DNA of 64,000 nt from Bhargavaea cecembensis. GTDB taxonomy: Bacteria; Bacillota; Bacilli; Bacillales_A; Planococcaceae. A program made the position numbers and the translations under genes. Positions 59,568 to 64,000 of this stretch are shown one piece after another. The notes below the pieces were generated by a model that searched no databases, was not told the origin of the DNA, and saw only the letters and a list, made by a program, of their open reading frames with translations. How positions within the stretch are numbered: position 1 is the stretch's first letter; every line of letters starts with the position of its first letter. The stretch spans positions 496,001-560,000 of the forward strand of contig NZ_LQNT01000011.1 in assembly GCF_001619585.1 (NCBI RefSeq), in the 5' to 3' direction.

Positions 59568-60254
59568 TCACCGTTCATACCGGACGAACCAGCCATTGCC
59601 GCCTTCTGCCATCGCCGTTCCAACCCATCCGTCCGCAAGCAGCGCCTGCTGTGCGGCAATGTCGTCCATCGGAATTTCCCGGGATTCTGTCCGCTCCTGT
59701 TCCGGTGCCTGCAGGTCTTTCATAAACACATACCGGAGCTTGCCGCCGTATTTCTCCTTGAGCGCACGCACCTCCAGGCCATGTCTGAACTTGTCCTTCA
59801 GGCTTGGGATGTTCCCCGGCATGACCGTTGAGCAGACGTAGCGGTAACGCTCAGCGTCCACGCGGTCCATGAGCACGCTTCCCATGATTGTCTGGAGCGA
59901 AAAGCCGCGCCACTCCGGTGAGACGGCGGAGATCTCCTGGTAGATGACCTTGCCGATCTCTTCCTCCGGCACACCAACATCCCGGCCGAGTCCTTCGTGG
60001 TCATTATCCGGGACGAGCATCGCCCGCCAGGCGATCATCTTCCCGTCTGCATACACCCCGATCATCTCCCCGTTCCCTTCCAGGATAAAACGGAACTCAT
60101 CCTCCGTCAGCGGCTGAAGGCGCTCTTTTACCTCAAGTGCCTGAATGACTTGTTCCTGGAGCGAGAGAATCTCCGGCAACTGTTCCGGTGTGAGCTTGTG
60201 CATATGGATGGGCTGCCCGTTTTTCAGTTCTCCCTCAAAGATGATATTCTCCAT
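59568..60254 (-). CDS. GNAT-like acetyltransferase
   Basis: The 228 residues start at ATG 60254 behind GGAAGGCAGGG; a longer frame to 60407 lacks a ribosome site and overlaps the divergent gene. The middle has DEFRFILEGNGEMIGVYADG, then KMIAWRAMLVP and VIYQEISAVSPEWRGFSLQT, a divergent acetyl-CoA site (EWRGFSLQT). The substrate is unknown. Confidence 0.65.
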   Translation of the reverse strand: MENIIFEGELKNGQPIHMHKLTPEQLPEILSLQEQVIQALEVKERLQPLTEDEFRFILEGNGEMIGVYADGKMIAWRAMLVPDNDHEGLGRDVGVPEEEIGKVIYQEISAVSPEWRGFSLQTIMGSVLMDRVDAERYRYVCSTVMPGNIPSLKDKFRHGLEVRALKEKYGGKLRYVFMKDLQAPEQERTESREIPMDDIAAQQALLADGWVGTAMAEGGNGWFVRYER

Positions 60255-60343
60255 CACGATCCCTGCCTTCCGTCCTCCATCGTACTTTACAAAGGATACC
60301 CTGAAAAGTATCTTTGGGATAACAATGGGAAGGGGTTGGGGAA

Positions 60344-60727
60344 ATGGGGAAAACGACAATCGGCCAAATCGGCCTGCCGGCAGAGGATATCGAAAGGGCT
60401 GCTGCATTTTATTCGGAAAAACTCGGCCTGCCGCTCTGGTTCAAGACAGACCGCATGGCGTTCTTTGACTGCGGCGGCGTCCGGCTCATGCTGACTGTGC
60501 CGGAGCACGAAGCCTTCGCATCAAACGGATCCGTCATCTATCTGAATACGGACGACATCCATGCTCGGGCGAAGGAATTGCAGGAAGCGGGCGTCCCGTT
60601 CATGGGTGAACCTCACGTCGTCGCCAAGATGGGGGGAACAGAAACGTGGATGGCGTTCTTCTCGGACACGGAAGGCAACCACCTGGCACTGATGAGTGAG
60701 GTGCCCGCGGATGAGACCGCACAGTGA
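60344..60727 (+). CDS. Glyoxalase/VOC-fold protein
   Basis: The 127 residues form two beta-alpha-beta-beta-beta units: IGLPAEDIERAAAFYSEKLG, FFDCGGVRLMLTVPEHEAFA, VIYLNTDDIHARAKELQEAG and WMAFFSDTEGNHLALMSEVP. Metal ligands of the family (His/Glu) are only partly kept, so the reaction is unknown; bleomycin-resistance, fosfomycin and glyoxalase I proteins share the fold. ATG 60344 follows AAGGGGTTGGGGAA. Confidence 0.85.
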   Translation: MGKTTIGQIGLPAEDIERAAAFYSEKLGLPLWFKTDRMAFFDCGGVRLMLTVPEHEAFASNGSVIYLNTDDIHARAKELQEAGVPFMGEPHVVAKMGGTETWMAFFSDTEGNHLALMSEVPADETAQ

Positions 60728-60733
60728 GCCACG

Positions 60734-60765
60734 CACCGGACAGGGATTTCCTGCCGGTGTTTTTT
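60734..60765 (+). terminator. Terminator of the VOC gene
   Basis: CACCGGACAGG pairs with CCTGCCGGTG, followed by six Ts. Confidence 0.85.
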
Positions 60766-60773
60766 ATTGCATG

Positions 60774-60797
60774 AAAAAAGAGCCGGACAACCGACTC
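60774..60797 (-). terminator. Terminator of pncA
   Basis: GAGTCGG pairs with CCGGCTC (minus strand), followed by six Ts. Confidence 0.75.
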
Positions 60798-60843
60798 TGA
60801 TGAAAGGCAACCGGACCGCCGCATGGTCCGGGGAAAAAACTGG

Positions 60844-61389
60844 TCAGACGACTTTTGCGCCAAGCGTATTCGTAAAATGCTCGAGCGCCCATTCATGGCC
60901 CGCCGGGTTAAAACTTGCCACGGCGTCTTTGTGGACGGTGATGGAAAAGCCTTTGTTGTAGGCATCAACGGCTGTATGGAGCACACAGATGTCAGTACAG
61001 ACGCCGACGAGATGCAGCTCGGTGATGCCCCGCTCGCGCAATTTAATCTCCAGGTCCGTGCCCGCGAATGCGCTGTAGCGGGTCTTGTCCATGTAGTGCA
61101 CGTTTTCATCGTCCCGATGCGCCTCAAATACCGCCTGAAGTCCGCCGTACAGGTCACGGCCTTCGGTGCCTGCGATGTTGTGCGGCGGGAACAGCCGGCT
61201 CTCCGGATGGCAGGTGTCGCCCTCCTCATGCCGGTCAATGGCAAAGACGACGTAGTCCCCCTGTTCCAAGAACTCCCGGGTCAGCCGTACAATTTCCCCC
61301 TCGATTGCCTGCCCGGGCTTGCCGCAGGTCAGCTTTCCGTCATCCGCAACAAAATCGATCGTGTAATCCACATTCAGCAATGCCTTCAT
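60844..61389 (-). CDS. pncA: Nicotinamidase
   Basis: Converts nicotinamide to nicotinate for NAD salvage. The 181 residues start at ATG 61389 behind AAGGGG. NVDYTIDFVADDGKLTCGKP opens like B. subtilis PncA, HPESRLFPPHNIAGTEGRDL holds metal-site residues, KTRYSAFAGTDLEIKLRERG the catalytic Lys, and HLVGVCTDICVLHTAVDAYN the catalytic Cys. Confidence 0.95.
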   Translation of the reverse strand: MKALLNVDYTIDFVADDGKLTCGKPGQAIEGEIVRLTREFLEQGDYVVFAIDRHEEGDTCHPESRLFPPHNIAGTEGRDLYGGLQAVFEAHRDDENVHYMDKTRYSAFAGTDLEIKLRERGITELHLVGVCTDICVLHTAVDAYNKGFSITVHKDAVASFNPAGHEWALEHFTNTLGAKVV

Positions 61390-61473
61390 AACCATACCCC
61401 TTCCGTGGTCCGCATTTCCTACTATCATATCAGGGAAGCCCATCACCTGTCATGACACACCAAGACCAGAAAA

Positions 61474-61499
61474 ATCCCTGCCTCAGAGGGGCAGGGATG
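61474..61499 (-). terminator. Terminator of the CoA-transferase gene
   Basis: ATCCCTGCCCC pairs with the GGCAGGGAT arm; TTTTT follows on the minus strand. Confidence 0.85.
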
Positions 61500-61506
61500 G
61501 GTGGAT

Positions 61507-63030
61507 TTATTTTGTTTCGACTACTTCCTTTTCCATCTTCATCGTGCCGTGCTCGGCAAGATGCTGGTGCCAGGAGAAGGCCTTCTCGAGGACGTGAGGC
61601 GTCTGGCCGCCGCGCTCGAGCGCTTCCTGATAATAGGCCCAGAGTTGCTGTTTGTAGTCCGGGTGCACACAGTTCTCGATGATGAGCGGCACGCGTTCGC
61701 GCGGTGCAAGACCGCGGAGGTCCGCATAGCCCTGTTCCGTGACAACGATGTCAACGTCATGCTCTGTGTGATCGGTATGCGAGACGAATGGAACGATGCT
61801 GGAGATGTTGCCGCCTTTGGCAACCGACTTTGTAACGAAGATCGCAAGACGCGCGTTACGCGCAAAGTCGCCCGAGCCGCCGATGCCATTCATCATTTTC
61901 GTGCCGGATACGTGCGTGGAGTTGACGTTTCCGTAGATGTCGAACTCAAGCGCCGTGTTGATCGAGATGAGGCCGAGTCGGCGGATCACTTCAGGATGAT
62001 TCGACATCTCCTGAGGACGCATGATCAGCTTGTCGCGGTACTGTTCAAAGTTGCCGAATACCTGCTTCATCTTCTCGTCGGAAAGCGTGATCGAGCAGCA
62101 TGAAGCAAAGTCGACCTTGCCGGCATCGATCAGGTCGAATACCGCATCCTGGAGCACTTCCGAATACACTTCAAGATTCTTGAATTCGGAATCGATCATG
62201 CCATGGAGGACGGCATTCGCCACGCTGCCAATGCCCGACTGGAGCGGGGCAAGCGTTTCATCAAGGCGGCCGAGCTCGATTTCCTTGCGGAGGAAGTCCA
62301 GCAGGTGGTTTGCCATGATCTTTGTTTCCTCATCCGGCTGGACAATCGTGGACGGGGAATCCGCCTGGTCCGTGAAGACGACGCCGCGGATCAGCTCAGG
62401 ATCCACTTTGATGCCCAGTTCGCCGATTCGGTCATCCGCTTTTTCGAGCGGAATCGGGCCGCGCTCGCCCTGCTTGCCGGGTTCATAGATATCATGGATA
62501 CCTTCCAACAGCGGTGTCTGGGCCATGTTGATTTCGACAATGATGTTTTTTGCATGGGTCGCAAAGAGGGACGAGTTGCCGACGGAAGTCGTCGGGATAA
62601 TCGTGCCGTCTTCCTTGACCGCGACCGCTTCGACAATGGCGAAGTCGATCGGACCCATGACACCAGAGCGTACAAGCTCGGCTGTATGAGAAAGATGCTG
62701 GTCAACGAAGAACATGTCACCGTTATTGATGCTCTTGCGCATCGTCGGGTCCGCCTGGAATGGAATACGCTTGTTGACGATGCCCGCCTCGGCGAACAGG
62801 GTGTCGACGTCCGAACCGAGGGACGCCCCTGTGAAGACGTTCACTTTAAATCCGTTCTCTTTTGCGCGGTCGACCAAAGCGAACGGAACCGCTTTCACGT
62901 CACCGGCACGGGTAAAGCCGCTGAGGCCCAGGGTCATGCCATCTCCGATCCAGGAGGCTGCTTCCTCAGGCGTCACAACACGATTGCGCAATGCTTCATT
63001 TTCAATGCGATCAAGTTGAATATTAGTCAT
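61507..63030 (-). CDS. Acetyl-CoA hydrolase / succinate CoA-transferase family protein
   Basis: The 507 residues belong to class I CoA-transferases of the acetyl-CoA hydrolase/succinyl-CoA:acetate type: LSGFTRAGDVKAVPFALVD, VNVFTGASLGSDVDTLFAEA, VEINMAQTPLLEGIHDIYEP, LQSGIGSVANAVLHGMIDSE (with the E-S-E catalytic Glu region near YSEVLQD), GTKMMNGIGGSGDFARNARL and TEQGYADLRGLAPRERVPLI. It probably exchanges CoA between acetate, succinate or propionate. The LytTR gene lies upstream in the same direction with a ~160-base gap and may control it. Confidence 0.9.
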   Translation of the reverse strand: MTNIQLDRIENEALRNRVVTPEEAASWIGDGMTLGLSGFTRAGDVKAVPFALVDRAKENGFKVNVFTGASLGSDVDTLFAEAGIVNKRIPFQADPTMRKSINNGDMFFVDQHLSHTAELVRSGVMGPIDFAIVEAVAVKEDGTIIPTTSVGNSSLFATHAKNIIVEINMAQTPLLEGIHDIYEPGKQGERGPIPLEKADDRIGELGIKVDPELIRGVVFTDQADSPSTIVQPDEETKIMANHLLDFLRKEIELGRLDETLAPLQSGIGSVANAVLHGMIDSEFKNLEVYSEVLQDAVFDLIDAGKVDFASCCSITLSDEKMKQVFGNFEQYRDKLIMRPQEMSNHPEVIRRLGLISINTALEFDIYGNVNSTHVSGTKMMNGIGGSGDFARNARLAIFVTKSVAKGGNISSIVPFVSHTDHTEHDVDIVVTEQGYADLRGLAPRERVPLIIENCVHPDYKQQLWAYYQEALERGGQTPHVLEKAFSWHQHLAEHGTMKMEKEVVETK

Positions 63031-63192
63031 CTTATAATCAACCTCTTCTGAATGTTTTAGTTGGGATTAGGAGCAAGTATAAATTTACTTAGCTTCATTA
63101 TTCCCTAAAACGCTTTCATCGGAGAGGTTTTCGGATAGAAAAGTTGTTTTCATGTGCCACCTACAGAAAAATGTGACTAAAACCGCACAATT

Positions 63193-63837
63193 TTAATATC
63201 CTAATATCTTCCTGAAATAACTGGAATAGGATTGGCTGACCGGCACGCGGTGTCCGTTGTCCATTTCCAGCAGGAATGTCGAGTGGGAGTCCGGATAGAT
63301 TTCCCTGATGTGGTGGACGTTCACGATAAACGAACGGTGGCAGCGGACGAACATGTCCCTCGGCAGGACATACTCGAACTCCTGGAGCGTGTTTTTGTGG
63401 GTGCCCGTCAGGCCTTCCGTGACAACCTGCGTCTTTCGATCCTTTACTTCAAAGTACTTGACGTCCCCAAAAGGTACGGGCTTCCAGCCGTCTTCGGTTT
63501 TGATCGTGACGACTGACTTGCCTTCCGTGTAGGTCGGATAAACAGCAAGTACTGTTCCCTGCAGTTCTCCATCCTGATGGAACGGCACTGCCATGCCATG
63601 ATATGGAACGCCGAACAACTGGCGGTCGATAAATTCGGATTCCTTCTGCCCGGAGGAAAGCGCCTTGTAGGCAATCGTGCCTTCCTTCACCGGGTCGCCC
63701 GGCCGGATTTTCAGATCGACCCGCTTGCTCGGACGGTAATAGATATATTGTTCAGTATCGGTGACACCGATTGAGATTTCATCGGAGAACAGTTCCCCCA
63801 GCACATCGAGCAGTTCTTTTTCTGTAATTTTTTTCAC
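63193..63837 (-). CDS. LytTR-family transcriptional regulator with N-terminal sensory domain
   Basis: The 214 residues comprise an N-terminal ~105-residue domain (KELLDVLGELFSDEISIGVT, PSKRVDLKIRPGDPVKEGTI, GVPYHGMAVPFHQDGELQGT), which looks like a PAS/diguanylate-regulator-type sensor rather than a receiver. It is followed by a LytTR DNA-binding domain (VKYFEVKDRKTQVVTEGL; DMFVRCHRSFIVNVHHIREI; VPVSQSYSSYFRKILGY). No phosphorylation site is seen, so it senses a small molecule or redox state. The gene lies upstream of the CoA-transferase. The remaining 163 bases to the right edge hold no recognisable gene. Confidence 0.85.
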   Translation of the reverse strand: MKKITEKELLDVLGELFSDEISIGVTDTEQYIYYRPSKRVDLKIRPGDPVKEGTIAYKALSSGQKESEFIDRQLFGVPYHGMAVPFHQDGELQGTVLAVYPTYTEGKSVVTIKTEDGWKPVPFGDVKYFEVKDRKTQVVTEGLTGTHKNTLQEFEYVLPRDMFVRCHRSFIVNVHHIREIYPDSHSTFLLEMDNGHRVPVSQSYSSYFRKILGY

Positions 63838-64000
63838 TCTGTCACCTTCCTCCGTTTTTCATTGTTCCCATTATAACGAAAACTGGTACCGCCGCCTATT
63901 TATCCACTGCCCATTTTGTTATTTACTTATAACAATTATTATTCCGATGCCCTGTGTAATTTAAAGACTCCCCGGTATGCCCGAACATCGTTGGGGCGTT

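Overview
The window reads as the chromosome of a moderately high-GC Gram-positive of the Bacillales, plausibly the Planococcaceae/Bhargavaea side. The evidence is strong AGGAGG-type ribosome sites, a T-box-controlled trp operon with its own trpG, PlcR/NprR-type (RRNPP) peptide-sensing regulators, YtrA-type GntR control and YezG-type immunity genes. No rRNA, tRNA, complete insertion sequence or CRISPR array was seen.

Layout. 0-1.6 kb: the N-terminal part of a secreted M28 aminopeptidase, a small WYL-domain gene behind a LexA-type box, and mscL. 1.6-6.1 kb: a compact module with a PapR-like 36-residue signal peptide gene behind a perfect PlcR box, a split LanB-type dehydratase pair, and a divergent PlcR-like regulator. 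6.2-12.8 kb: glutaminase, a 31-residue membrane protein, an M15 peptidase, glutamate racemase, and a five-gene ABC transporter/GntR operon with a palindromic operator. 12.9-13.8 kb: an AT-rich insert bounded by imperfect inverted repeats and carrying one small secreted protein.

13.8-28.7 kb is the centrepiece. It is a minus-strand RiPP biosynthetic operon with three tandem Cys/Ser/Thr-rich precursor peptides, an RRE-containing leader-binding protein, a YcaO cyclodehydratase, two nitroreductase-fold (SagB-type) proteins, a glutamylating LanB, two LanB C-domain/thiopeptide-type proteins, an ABC exporter and two unrecognised proteins. Next to it, on the plus strand, is a second peptide/regulator pair (46-residue pre-peptide plus HTH-TPR protein). 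The gene set fits a thiopeptide or a goadsporin-like azole/dehydroamino acid peptide. The precursors match no product I know.

28.7-48.8 kb: a TauE-type exporter, an ECF sigma factor with a membrane partner, a coiled-coil protein, an acyl-CoA thioesterase, seven 20-bp tandem repeats, an oligopeptide ABC importer (A, B, C, D, F), a four-gene peptidase operon resembling murein-peptide recycling, a GNAT, four tandem YezG-family genes (one broken), an aldehyde dehydrogenase, an AAC(3)-family protein and a DUF4003 protein. 48.9-55.8 kb: trpEGDCFBA behind a Trp T-box; TrpG has Ser in place of its catalytic Cys. 55.8-64 kb: a PBP4-type carboxypeptidase, MgtE, a Gln-rich protein, a GNAT-like protein, a glyoxalase-fold protein, nicotinamidase, a CoA-transferase and a LytTR regulator.

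Working model (inference): secreted peptides made by the two pre-peptide genes are re-imported, possibly by the Opp system, and sensed by the two HTH-TPR regulators. These switch on the RiPP cluster and the second LanB pair at high cell density.
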